A stretch of DNA of 11,586 nucleotides from Bacteroidales bacterium (GTDB lineage: Bacteria; Bacteroidota; Bacteroidia; Bacteroidales; UBA12077). The DNA is taken from contig JAUVUS010000029.1 in the NCBI GenBank assembly GCA_030600865.1, forward strand, positions 1 to 11,586, read 5' to 3'. Every line of letters begins with the position of its first letter. The stretch's first letter is position 1. The notes beneath the pieces are model-generated. The model did no database searches. It was not told the DNA's origin and worked only from the letters and a program-made list of their open reading frames with translations. The translations under genes and the position numbers were made by a program. This document shows, piece after piece, positions 1 to 7,451 of this stretch.

Positions 1-119
1 TAGCAATATTATATGAGGATAGAATGTACCCTGAATAAGAATTTTTTCTTTTCCCAAAACCCTCGTAAGTTTGTAAAGGGCTTTAGGAAAAGAAAAATGT
101 AAATGACACAGTTCATTGA

Positions 120-593
120 ACAGACCCTCATTTTCACCTGATGGTTTTGGTGCATGAAGTTGAATTGTTGGTTGATTCTGAAGAAACTCACAGGGTGACT
201 CAAAGTCACCCCGTGAGTAGCAATAAGTTACGAACAATTAATCAATCTATTGCCATAATGTTACGCTCATACACACGAGCATTAAATAAACAAGAAGGTT
301 TTTCAGGGGCTTTATTTAGAGAAGCTACAAAAGCCGAATGTTTAAATTGCCCAAACGGAATAGCACCATCTTTTATTACTAAAAATGGAATCACACACAT
401 AAATTCAACAAATCCTGAAAAAGAATATCCACAGATATGTTTCAATTATATACATCAAAATCCTGTAAAAGCAAATTTGGTAGAAGAAGAAACAGAATGG
501 GCATTTTCATCAGCTAAAGATTATTCGGGTTTGCGTAACGGAAAACTGGTAAATAAAATTGTAGCAGAAGATTTTGGATTAGTGAAGCCTTGA
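120..593 (+). pseudogene. REP-associated tyrosine transposase (RAYT, Y1/IS200-like) remnant, 5' part broken
   Basis: This is the decayed C-terminal two thirds of an HUH/Y1 transposase of the RAYT type, a family that cuts and joins single-stranded DNA at short palindromes. The His-Phe-His motif is encoded at 129-137, but it lies upstream of the first in-frame ATG (141), and an in-frame TGA sits at 117-119, so no ordinary start can include it. From 141 the frame is intact for 150 codons: a YTRALNKQ..FSG.LFRE block (about residues 44-61), the FNYIHQNPVKA block with the probable catalytic Tyr103, and the W..SS..DY tail (120-128). A stretch in another frame at about 37-99 (NFFF...RKFVKGF) resembles the missing N-terminal region, which suggests at least one frameshift as well as the stop. 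Intact family members are usually longer. Activity is unlikely unless the breaks are sequencing errors. Confidence 0.75.
186..218. repeat. Near-perfect palindrome inside the RAYT remnant
   Basis: The arms 186-200 and 204-218 are complementary over 15 bp with one mismatch (core GGGTGACT / AGTCACCC) and are separated by CAA. The palindrome lies within the reading frame and encodes the HRVTQSHPV segment. It is unusually strong and GC-rich for this AT-rich DNA. A REP-like substrate or regulatory hairpin is possible given the host gene, but that is inference. Confidence 0.65.
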
Positions 594-612
594 CTTAAGT
601 CAAAGCTTCACT
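581..612. repeat. 32-bp palindrome spanning the RAYT stop codon
   Basis: The arms 581-596 and 597-612 are complementary over 16 bp with one mismatch, with a TTAA centre (core TTGACTTAAGTCAA). The TGA stop of the transposase frame (591-593) lies inside it. A T-rich stretch begins a few bases downstream (620-632), so it may act as a terminator, although the T-run is not directly adjacent. Its TGACT..AAGTCA core resembles that of the palindrome inside the gene, which fits a REP-like element flanking a RAYT. Confidence 0.65.
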
Positions 613-676
613 CAAATATAGTTTTTCTTTTTATTATAAGTTTTTTATTTTAGAAACAGAATTTTAATATTTTGCA

Positions 677-1309
677 ATGAGTGCTTATATCTACGATTTA
701 ATCAAACAGGGTGAGCATCAGAAACTTGATTTTAAGCATTCCATTACAGATTCAAAAAAGATTGCCAGATCATTAGCCGCTTTTTCTAATACTGATGGGG
801 GAAAACTCCTTGTTGGAGTTAGAGATAATGGGTCTATTGCAGGAGTACAAAGCGATGAAGAATTTTACATGGTTCAGGCAGCTGCAGATTTATATTGTAG
901 ACCTGCAATTAAATTTGAAACAAAAGCCTGGCAAATTAATGGAAAAACTATCCTTGAAATAACAATTTCCAGAGTTTCTGGAGATAAATTAATTACTGCT
1001 TCGGATAAAAATGGTCTATACAAGGTTTATATTAGGGAAAATGACGAGAACCTTATCGTTAATAATATATATCTTAAAGCATGGAATAAGAAAAAGTTTG
1101 GGAAAGGTATTTTGATTAGATACGATGAACCCGAAAAAATAATTTTTGATTATCTGCAAGAAAATCAAAGCATTACTCTTTCAAAATTCAGAAAATTGGC
1201 AAATTTAACTAAGTATAAAGCAGAAACAATTTTAGTTAATCTTATAGTATTAAATATCATAAAAATTGATTTTACTGAAAATCAAATTTTATATAAACTA
1301 GGAAAATAA
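677..1309 (+). CDS. AlbA_2 (Schlafen AAA_4-type) DNA-binding protein with C-terminal winged-helix-like tail
   Basis: A 210-residue cytoplasmic protein with no signal peptide or membrane segment. Residues 10-57 carry the hallmark of the AlbA_2 family: GE...LDFK near the start, then IARSLAAFSNTDGGKLLVGV with DNG and GV following. Such proteins are often auto-annotated as ATP-binding or as putative transcriptional regulators. The fold is linked to nucleic-acid binding, and the exact role of stand-alone copies is generally unknown. The core runs to about residue 135. The tail (about 150-207) is helix-rich, with ITLSKFRKLANLTKYKAETIL resembling a winged-helix recognition unit, which supports DNA binding. 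The ATG at 677 gives the expected family N-terminus; no Shine-Dalgarno is visible, as is normal for Bacteroidota. The gene stands alone between a dead transposase and a TPR gene, so context does not refine its job. Confidence 0.8.
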   Translation: MSAYIYDLIKQGEHQKLDFKHSITDSKKIARSLAAFSNTDGGKLLVGVRDNGSIAGVQSDEEFYMVQAAADLYCRPAIKFETKAWQINGKTILEITISRVSGDKLITASDKNGLYKVYIRENDENLIVNNIYLKAWNKKKFGKGILIRYDEPEKIIFDYLQENQSITLSKFRKLANLTKYKAETILVNLIVLNIIKIDFTENQILYKLGK

Positions 1310-1616
1310 TAGTAAAAAAGTTTAAAATACTTATGAATGACTAAAAATTTAAAAGGACTAAGATAAATTAGTCAACATTTTAGGCATTTTAGATCATTTT
1401 AGGCATTTATAGTTTTAATTTAGTTTATTTTTAATTTTGTTTGCAGTTTTGAGTTGCGGCAAGATTTACAAGGACATAATAAAGTAACATATTGTTATTA
1501 ATTGATATATGTAACAAATTAAATTTGAAAATAATTTTATTATTTACTTCTATTTTATACTTTTAGAGCCGAAAAAATTAACAATAAACTTAATCATATA
1601 ACTAAAATTTATTACC
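1310..1616. other. AT-rich intergenic region, no gene seen
   Basis: About 307 bp with no convincing ORF on either strand. It contains a weak 6-bp hairpin (GACTAA/TTAGTC, 1356-1373) that could terminate the AlbA_2 gene poorly, a 14-bp direct repeat at 1376-1408, and TAATTTTG at 1432-1439, which matches the Bacteroidota TAnnTTTG promoter element but has no good TTTG box about 19 bp upstream. The promoter of the TPR gene should lie somewhere here. I cannot place it with confidence. Confidence 0.5.
1376..1408. repeat. 14-bp tandem direct repeat (CATTTTAGGCATTT)
   Basis: Exact copies lie at 1376-1389 and 1395-1408, with a period of 19 bp. The position is upstream of the TPR gene, just before a TAnnTTTG-like element at 1432. 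This could be a pair of binding sites for a regulator, or chance in AT-rich DNA. Confidence 0.5.
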
Positions 1617-2597
1617 ATGAAATTGAAAACTTTGAGTAGAATAGCTGCAATGATTATTATAATGGGTTTTGCAGTTAATGTAAATGCACAAACAGCAACA
1701 GAAGCCGTTGATGCTTTAAAAGATGGAGTTGCAAAATCACAGGCAAAAGATTATTTAGGTGCTATAAAGTCGTTTAAACAATGTATTAGCATTTATGATG
1801 AATTAGGTGAGCCAGAAAATGAAAACAGAGCCACTGCCGTAACACAAATTCCAAATATGCAATATAAATATGCGATTGGACTTTACAAAGAAAAAAAATA
1901 TGACGAATCAATTGCTGCTTTTGAAACTTTAAAAGAATATTCAGAAACTTATGAAGATGCTAAGATGCTTAAAAAAGCAAAAGGAACAATACCTAAGTTG
2001 TATTATGCTAAAGGAGCAGCTTTGCTTAAAGCTAAAGATTATGCAGCTGCTTTAGAAGCTTTAGATAAATCAATTGAGCTTGATCCTAAATACCCTATGT
2101 CATATGTAAGAAAAGCACAGGTTTATAAAGATCAAAAGGATGAGCCTAACTTTAAAGAAGCAATAGATAATGCAATAAATGCTGCTGTAACTAAAAAAGA
2201 CACAAAATCAGAAGGAACAGCAAAACAATTAGCAGGAAACTTTTATTTAGTTGCCGGAGCTAATGCTGTTAAAGCAGAAAAATATAGTGAAGCGGAAAAA
2301 TATTTTAATACTTTAATGGAATATAAAGATGTTGATACCGATATTTATTATCAATTAGCAGTTATTTATAATAAGCAATCAAAATGGGATGCAGCAATTG
2401 AAGCTGGTAACAAATCGTTAGAACTTTTTGGTGATGCAGGTACTACTAAAGATGCTAAAATATATTATGAGTTAGGTAATTCGTATTACGGCAAAAGCGA
2501 CACTACTGCTGCTTGTGATGCGTATAAAAAAGCTAGCAAAGGAGATTATGAAGCATCAGCAAAATATCAAATTGAACAGGTTTTGAAGTGTAAATAA
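1617..2597 (+). CDS. Secreted TPR-repeat protein (periplasmic or outer-membrane associated)
   Basis: A 326-residue protein. Residues 1-24 form a Sec signal peptide: basic MKLKTLSR, a hydrophobic core (IAAMIIIMGFAV), then a probable signal peptidase I site at VNA|Q. There is no lipobox cysteine. The mature protein is almost wholly tetratricopeptide repeats. Clear units lie at about 30-63, 126-159 (ALLKAKDYAAALEALDKSI..DP), 160-193, 202-235 (AEKYSEAEKYF), 241-272 and 279-312; a degenerate one lies at about 83-113 (YKEKKYDESIAAFE). TPR arrays are protein-binding scaffolds, and secreted ones are abundant in Bacteroidota, but the partner cannot be inferred here. The ATG at 1617 is chosen because it gives a complete signal peptide. 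Two hairpins with T-runs follow the stop, so the gene is probably monocistronic. The C-terminus ends in Cys-Lys, with another cysteine near residue 300. Confidence 0.9.
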   Translation: MKLKTLSRIAAMIIIMGFAVNVNAQTATEAVDALKDGVAKSQAKDYLGAIKSFKQCISIYDELGEPENENRATAVTQIPNMQYKYAIGLYKEKKYDESIAAFETLKEYSETYEDAKMLKKAKGTIPKLYYAKGAALLKAKDYAAALEALDKSIELDPKYPMSYVRKAQVYKDQKDEPNFKEAIDNAINAAVTKKDTKSEGTAKQLAGNFYLVAGANAVKAEKYSEAEKYFNTLMEYKDVDTDIYYQLAVIYNKQSKWDAAIEAGNKSLELFGDAGTTKDAKIYYELGNSYYGKSDTTAACDAYKKASKGDYEASAKYQIEQVLKCK

Positions 2598-2617
2598 GGT
2601 TTTTATTAGATAATATT

Positions 2618-2646
2618 AAAGGAGGTCAATTTTGATCTCCTTTTTT
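2618..2646 (+). terminator. Rho-independent terminator of the TPR gene
   Basis: The arms AAAGGAGGTCAA (2618-2629) and TTGATCTCCTTT (2632-2643) pair with one mismatch, and a six-T run covers 2641-2646. It begins 21 bp after the stop of the TPR gene. It is a classic intrinsic terminator on the plus strand. Confidence 0.85.
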
Positions 2647-2655
2647 GCATTAACC

Positions 2656-2691
2656 AAACATCGGAAGTTTTTAAAACTTCCGATGTTTTTT
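2656..2691 (+). terminator. Second terminator-like perfect palindrome between convergent genes
   Basis: The arms 2656-2671 and 2673-2688 pair perfectly over 16 bp around a single T (core ATCGGAAG / CTTCCGAT) and run into a six-T tract (2686-2691). It is a strong plus-strand terminator placed 10 bp after the first. On the minus strand only three T's follow the stem, so it would be a weaker stop for the receptor operon, yet it is the best candidate in the 187-bp gap. A hairpin at 2716-2744 (GATAAGC/GCTTATC) lacks a T-run on either side. Confidence 0.7.
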
Positions 2692-2783
2692 ATATTCAGA
2701 ATTCCTGACGTGGCTGATAAGCATCAGTATATCAGAAGCTTATCTTTGTAAGTCGTTGTGTCGATTTTTGCTCCGCTTAAATA

Positions 2784-5096
2784 TTATCCTACTGAATGAA
2801 AATTTGTAATATCATTCGAGATTTTCAATATTTTATAAATATTTCCTTCAGTATTTCTGATCGGGGTATAAGTTTCAGCAAAAACTAACTGTTTATTGTT
2901 AATTTTTACTTTGCTTGTTTCTTTTTGTACTTTACCCGATTTTAATTCTCGCCAGAATTTTTCGTATGCAACTTTTTGTTGCTCCGTAAATTCCATATTC
3001 TCTGAATGATGAGTTCCAATTACCTCATCTCTGCTTACTCCAAGTAATGACAGGTAATTATCATTTACATTTTGTATGTTTCCATCCAGATCGTACTCTA
3101 TAACGTAGCTAGATGTATTGAGTGCTTCAACAAGTCCTTCCATTTCAGCGCCTTTGCGTGTTGATTCTTCTTGTGTGGCCTGTAACTCTTCCATATTCTG
3201 ACGCATTTCTTCTTCTTGTGCAGCCATTTCTTCGGCTTGTTGTTGAGAGCGTTCAAGTAATTCTGATGTTCTGATATTAACTCGAACTGACGAAAAGGTT
3301 GAAGCAATGCTTTCAGCTAATTTTTCAACAAACTCAATTTCATGTTTTTCAAAAATATTAAAAGAAGCTATTTCGAGAACTCCCAGTACATTTTCTTCAA
3401 TTTTTAAAGGAACAATTAATAAACTGTTTGGGTTTGCCCCACCAAGACCCGAGGTAATTTCCATATAATCCTGCGGGATTTCTGTCATATATATTGTTTT
3501 CTTTTCAATAGCACAGGTTCCGATTAAGCCTTCACCCATCTCAATTTGTTTTTGCAGAAACTTTCTTCTGTCAAAAGCATAAGCAGAGAGTAGATCAAAA
3601 TGAATATTTTCTTTATCATTATCATTTAAAATAAATATACCACCCTGATTTGCCTTAAGATAACCAACAAGGTTTAATATAATTTCAGTAGCAAGATTTT
3701 CAAGATTATCGTTGTTTTGACGCAAAATATCAGCAAACGTCGCTAAGCCTTCATTAGTCCATCTGCGTTTTTCATCTTCTATTTTACGTTTTCCATCTTC
3801 TTTTTCAGCTTTAACAAGACTGTTTCTCATTTCAATTAAAGACTCACCCAAAACATCTTTGTCACTTAATAAATCAAATTCTTGATTTAATTTACCTTGA
3901 CCAATAAGATTTGCAAATTCAACTTTTTTATTTAATCCATCGATAGAACTATTAAGCGCATCAGTCATTTCTTCAATTTCATCACCCGTTTCTATTTTTA
4001 TTCTCATTTTTTCATCGATATGTCCTTTTGCAAGATGATTTAATAACTCAGTAATCTTAGTTAGTGGATTGGTAATATTTCGTCCGATAATAGCAATAAC
4101 TAATGCCATAAGAAGTATTCCTATAATTCCAACAATTAATGAAATTCTAAAATTCCGAGTTGCCTTAGCCATAATAGTGTCAACAGGAACTGAAATTGCA
4201 ATTGACCAGGGTGTATCTGTATCCATTACTTGAATTGGGGCATAGGTAACGTATGTTTTAGTTCCGGTTTTATCTGTACTTATATAACTAAAACTTTTTC
4301 CATCGAGAATTTTCTGAGATATTTTGTGTTTTTTATTTTCTTCAGGAAAGATTTCTTCAATTTTTCGATTAAGCAGGTCTTTATCCGGATGTCCGGAAAT
4401 AAACCCGCCATTTGAAATCAAATAAGCGTAACTACCTTCAAAGGGCTTGATATTTTCAACAATTTTCTGGAATTGTAACAAGGTAATATCATAAGCGATA
4501 ACAGCAACGAATTTCCCGTTTTCGGCTATTGGAGCACTCAAACTTGTCATTAATAAAGATTCTGTTTTTCCTCCTGTTAGAACATCAAAATATGGTTCAT
4601 TTATATTAGGAACCAGTATGGATTTTGTTTCTGCATAAAGTTCAGAATCGCCATCTAAACTTCTGAGTTCAATATTATTTTTTATTATTCCATCCTCTCT
4701 CCAAAAAGAATGACTTATTCTACCATAAGGTTTATCCCAGGCAGAATCTATTATGTTTAATTCCCAGCTATCCCATAGAGCATAAATATTAGGATTGTTT
4801 TCAAAGATTTTAGTATACATCTTATGAATTAATTTCTGCCACTCATCTTTTTCAAATTCTTTATAAATTCTAAAAGCATCACTAACGTCTATAACTGCAG
4901 AAAATTCAGCATCAAGTTTAACTTTAATATCTTTTGCTGATTCCTGAACTTGTTTGTTCGTTATTTCGATAGCATCATCATAGGCCATTTTGCGGGCATT
5001 AAAACTAATATATCCAACAGCAGCGATATAAATAATTATTGTTGCGGAAATAATAAACAGCTGTATTTTTTGTTGTATTTTCAATTTTATTTTCAT
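2784..5096 (-). CDS. Transmembrane Cache-HAMP-GAF-PAS receptor without output domain (array copy 1, promoter-distal)
   Basis: A 770-residue inner-membrane sensor. Segments: TM1 (about 12-31); periplasmic double-Cache domain (about 35-312), with WDSWEL (108-113), RSLDGD (145-150), LMTSL.AP (182-189), the YDITL strand (202-206), a GSYA.LISNGG..SGHPDKDLL stretch (221-242) and TPWSIAISVP (295-304); TM2 (318-338); HAMP (339-391, with GDEIEEM); a second HAMP-like unit (about 384-430, IGQGKL...DVLGESL..MRNSL); GAF (about 463-605, with GEGLIGTC and ITSGLGGANP); coiled coil (609-655, rich in Gln and Glu); PAS (656-768) with THHS (695-698) and FWREL. All residues are accounted for, and no kinase, cyclase, GGDEF or MCP signalling domain is present. 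It is the last gene of the array, 27 bp after the next copy, its closest relative. The ATG at 5096 opens with MKIKLKIQQK, as in that paralogue. The ligand is unknown, and the Cache lacks an obvious R.WY amino-acid motif. Confidence 0.92.
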   Translation of the reverse strand: MKIKLKIQQKIQLFIISATIIIYIAAVGYISFNARKMAYDDAIEITNKQVQESAKDIKVKLDAEFSAVIDVSDAFRIYKEFEKDEWQKLIHKMYTKIFENNPNIYALWDSWELNIIDSAWDKPYGRISHSFWREDGIIKNNIELRSLDGDSELYAETKSILVPNINEPYFDVLTGGKTESLLMTSLSAPIAENGKFVAVIAYDITLLQFQKIVENIKPFEGSYAYLISNGGFISGHPDKDLLNRKIEEIFPEENKKHKISQKILDGKSFSYISTDKTGTKTYVTYAPIQVMDTDTPWSIAISVPVDTIMAKATRNFRISLIVGIIGILLMALVIAIIGRNITNPLTKITELLNHLAKGHIDEKMRIKIETGDEIEEMTDALNSSIDGLNKKVEFANLIGQGKLNQEFDLLSDKDVLGESLIEMRNSLVKAEKEDGKRKIEDEKRRWTNEGLATFADILRQNNDNLENLATEIILNLVGYLKANQGGIFILNDNDKENIHFDLLSAYAFDRRKFLQKQIEMGEGLIGTCAIEKKTIYMTEIPQDYMEITSGLGGANPNSLLIVPLKIEENVLGVLEIASFNIFEKHEIEFVEKLAESIASTFSSVRVNIRTSELLERSQQQAEEMAAQEEEMRQNMEELQATQEESTRKGAEMEGLVEALNTSSYVIEYDLDGNIQNVNDNYLSLLGVSRDEVIGTHHSENMEFTEQQKVAYEKFWRELKSGKVQKETSKVKINNKQLVFAETYTPIRNTEGNIYKILKISNDITNFHSVG
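3154..3254. repeat. Coiled-coil coding repeat, copy in receptor 1
   Basis: This 101-bp stretch matches 5497-5597 at 96 of 101 positions by hand alignment. It encodes the 611-648 coiled coil, whose protein sequence is identical in both genes. Nucleotide identity is higher than in much of the surrounding coding sequence, which suggests recent duplication, gene conversion or strong constraint. Confidence 0.7.
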
Positions 5097-5123
5097 GACT
5101 CTTAGCGATTTTTAAAGTTTCTC

Positions 5124-7439
5124 TTATGAATGTTTCTTCTGAAAATCAGTAATGTTATTTGAAATTTTCAGAATTTTATAAACTTCTCCATCAGTATTTC
5201 TAATAGGAGTATATGTTTCGGCAAAAATATATTCTATTCCATTAGCTTTAGTGGTTGTTGTTTCCTTTATAACTTTCCCTGATCTTAACTCTCTCCAGAA
5301 TTTTTCGTATTCAGTCTTTTGTTGTTCGGTAAACTCCATATTACCTGAGTGATGAGTTCCAATAACTTCATCTCTGGTTAAACCAAGTAACGTTAGGTAA
5401 TTATCGTTTACGTTCTGGATATTTCCATCCAAACTATATTCTATTACGTAGCTGGATTTATTAAGTGCTTCAACGAGGCCTTCTGTTTCGGCACTCTTGC
5501 GTGTTGATTCTTCTTGTGTGGCCTGCAGCTCTTCCATATTCTGACGCATTTCTTCTTCCTGTGCAGCCATTTCTTCAGCTTGTTGTTGTGAGCGTTCTAA
5601 TAATTCTGATGTTCTTATATTTATTTTAACTGATGAAAAAGTAGACGCAATACTCTCAGCTAATTTTTCAACAAATTCTATTTCGTGCTTTTCAAATACA
5701 TTAAACGAAGCAATTTCAAGTGCCCCCAATACGTCATCTTCCAGTTTGAGTGGAATAATAAGTAAACTAGCAGGATTAGCTCCTCCAAGACCAGAAGTAA
5801 TTTCTATATAATCCTGTGGAATATCTGTCATAAAAATAGTTTTCTTTTCTATGGCACATGTTCCAATTAGTCCTTCACCCATCTGAATATGTTTCTGCAT
5901 ATATTTTCTTCTGTCGTAAGCAAAAGCAGAAAGAAGATTAAAATATATGTTTTCTTTATCATTATCGTTTAAAACAAATAATCCTCCTTGATTTGCATTC
6001 AAATAATCAACAAGGTTCATTATAATTTCTGTTGCAAGATTTTCAAGATTATCATTATTTTGGCGCAAAATGTCAGCAAATTTAGCTAAACCTTCATTAG
6101 CCCACCTGCGTTTTTCATCTTCAATTTTACGTTTTTCGTCGTCGTCGTCGGCACTAACCAGGCTATTTCTCATTTCAATTAGTGATTTACCCAAAACATC
6201 TTCATCGCTTAACAAATTAAAGTCTTGATTTAATTTACCTTGCCCAATACGGTTAGCAAATTCAACTTTTTTATTTAAACCATCGATTGAATTGTTAAGG
6301 GCTTCTGACATTTCTTCAATTTCATCACCGGTTTCAATTTTTATCCTCATTTTCTCATCAATATGTCCTTTCGACAAAAGTTTTAACAGTTCGGTAATCT
6401 TAGTTAGAGGATTAGTAATACTACGTCCGATAATACCAATAACCAATGCCATAAGAAGTATTCCAAAAACTCCAACAATTAATGAAATTCTAAAATTACG
6501 GTTTGCCTTTGCCATAATAGTATCAACCGGAACCGAAATCGCAATTGACCATGGAGTAGTTGTTTCGCCTACAAAAATTGGAGCATACGACACATAATTT
6601 TCTATCCCGTTTGCATCTTTGCTGATATAACTGAAGCTATTACCTTCAAGAATATTTTGAGCTATATTATAATCTATATTGTCTTCAGGAAAAAGTTCTT
6701 CAATTTTAGAATTCAACAATTCTTTATCGGGATGGCCGACAATTAAACCTCCATTCGAAATTAGGAAAGCATAGCTTCCTTCAAAAGGCTTTATTTCTTC
6801 AACAATCTCCTGAAAACGGTCGAGTGTAATATCAACGGCGACTATTCCTACATATTTGCCATTTTCCATAATAGGAGCATTCAAACTTGTCATCAGAAAT
6901 TTTTCAGCTTTATTTTCAGTAAAAACGTCTTCATAAGGCTCCCATATAGATGAGGTTGTTTTGGTTTTTATTACGGCATATAATGCAGGATCGCCATCAA
7001 GACTTCTATACTCAAAATTGTGCTTTATAGCGCCATTTTCTCTCCAGTAAATAGTTACATATCGACCGGTTGGCTTATCCCACTCCGGATCAATAGCATT
7101 TAATTCCCAGCTATCCCAAAGACTATAAATATGAGGATTGGTTTTAAAAACTTCATTATACATTTTTGAGAAAAGATCTTTCCACTGTTCTGTAGGTAAG
7201 TATTTGTAAGTATGAAACGCATCAGCCAGAGTCTTAACAAGAGTCAGATCAGCATCAAGTTTAGCTTTAACAGCATTTGATGTTTCGTGAACATGTCGGT
7301 TTGTTATTTCAACAGCATCATTATATGCCATTTTTTTGGCATTAAGGCTAATATATCCAACAGCAATAATATAAATTACTATTGATGCGGAGATAATGAA
7401 AAGCTGTATTTTTTGCTGTATTTTAAGTTTAATTTTCAT
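5124..7439 (-). CDS. Transmembrane Cache-HAMP-GAF-PAS receptor without output domain (array copy 2)
   Basis: A 771-residue paralogue with the same segment order and nearly the same residue numbering as the copy downstream: TM1 12-31, double Cache about 35-312, TM2 318-338, HAMP 339-391, second HAMP-like unit about 384-430, GAF about 463-605, coiled coil 609-655, PAS 656-768 with THHS (695-698) and FWREL (714-718). By hand alignment the two match at 52 of 60 positions across TM2/HAMP (331-390) and at all 38 positions of 611-648, but at only 18 of 50 positions in the first part of the Cache domain (51-100). The sensed ligands therefore probably differ while signalling is shared. A run of four aspartates (431-434) from a TCG repeat lies between the second HAMP-like unit and the GAF domain and is absent from the other copies. 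It starts 12 bp after the stop of the preceding gene, without a Shine-Dalgarno, which indicates co-transcription. Confidence 0.92.
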   Translation of the reverse strand: MKIKLKIQQKIQLFIISASIVIYIIAVGYISLNAKKMAYNDAVEITNRHVHETSNAVKAKLDADLTLVKTLADAFHTYKYLPTEQWKDLFSKMYNEVFKTNPHIYSLWDSWELNAIDPEWDKPTGRYVTIYWRENGAIKHNFEYRSLDGDPALYAVIKTKTTSSIWEPYEDVFTENKAEKFLMTSLNAPIMENGKYVGIVAVDITLDRFQEIVEEIKPFEGSYAFLISNGGLIVGHPDKELLNSKIEELFPEDNIDYNIAQNILEGNSFSYISKDANGIENYVSYAPIFVGETTTPWSIAISVPVDTIMAKANRNFRISLIVGVFGILLMALVIGIIGRSITNPLTKITELLKLLSKGHIDEKMRIKIETGDEIEEMSEALNNSIDGLNKKVEFANRIGQGKLNQDFNLLSDEDVLGKSLIEMRNSLVSADDDDEKRKIEDEKRRWANEGLAKFADILRQNNDNLENLATEIIMNLVDYLNANQGGLFVLNDNDKENIYFNLLSAFAYDRRKYMQKHIQMGEGLIGTCAIEKKTIFMTDIPQDYIEITSGLGGANPASLLIIPLKLEDDVLGALEIASFNVFEKHEIEFVEKLAESIASTFSSVKINIRTSELLERSQQQAEEMAAQEEEMRQNMEELQATQEESTRKSAETEGLVEALNKSSYVIEYSLDGNIQNVNDNYLTLLGLTRDEVIGTHHSGNMEFTEQQKTEYEKFWRELRSGKVIKETTTTKANGIEYIFAETYTPIRNTDGEVYKILKISNNITDFQKKHS
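5497..5597. repeat. Coiled-coil coding repeat, copy in receptor 2
   Basis: Partner of the copy at 3154-3254, in the same orientation and 2343 bp apart. Related but more diverged versions lie in receptor 3 (about 7818-7931) and receptor 4 (about 10205-10318). Recombination between these direct repeats would delete or fuse whole receptor genes. Confidence 0.7.
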
Positions 7440-7451
7440 AAAAACAAGGTT

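Noticed and set aside
9..209. Minus-strand 66-codon ORF over the RAYT 5' region
   Set aside because: It is antisense to the transposase HFH region, resembles no family and has low-complexity Phe/Lys-rich composition; a shadow.
242..445. Minus-strand 67-codon ORF
   Set aside because: Antisense to the conserved RAYT coding frame; no recognisable domain.
2714..2744. Hairpin GATAAGC/GCTTATC as terminator of the receptor operon
   Set aside because: The stem is only 7 bp with a 15-nt loop, and no T-run follows on either strand.
3098..3307. Minus-strand 69-codon ORF inside the first receptor
   Set aside because: A different frame of the same strand across the conserved coiled coil; Lys-rich frameshift shadow.
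6292..6597. Plus-strand 101-codon ORF inside receptor 2
   Set aside because: Antisense to TM2/HAMP coding sequence; its hydrophobic look comes from the complement of that region. The same applies to the plus-strand ORFs at 4230-4415, 10326-10514 and 11073-11303.
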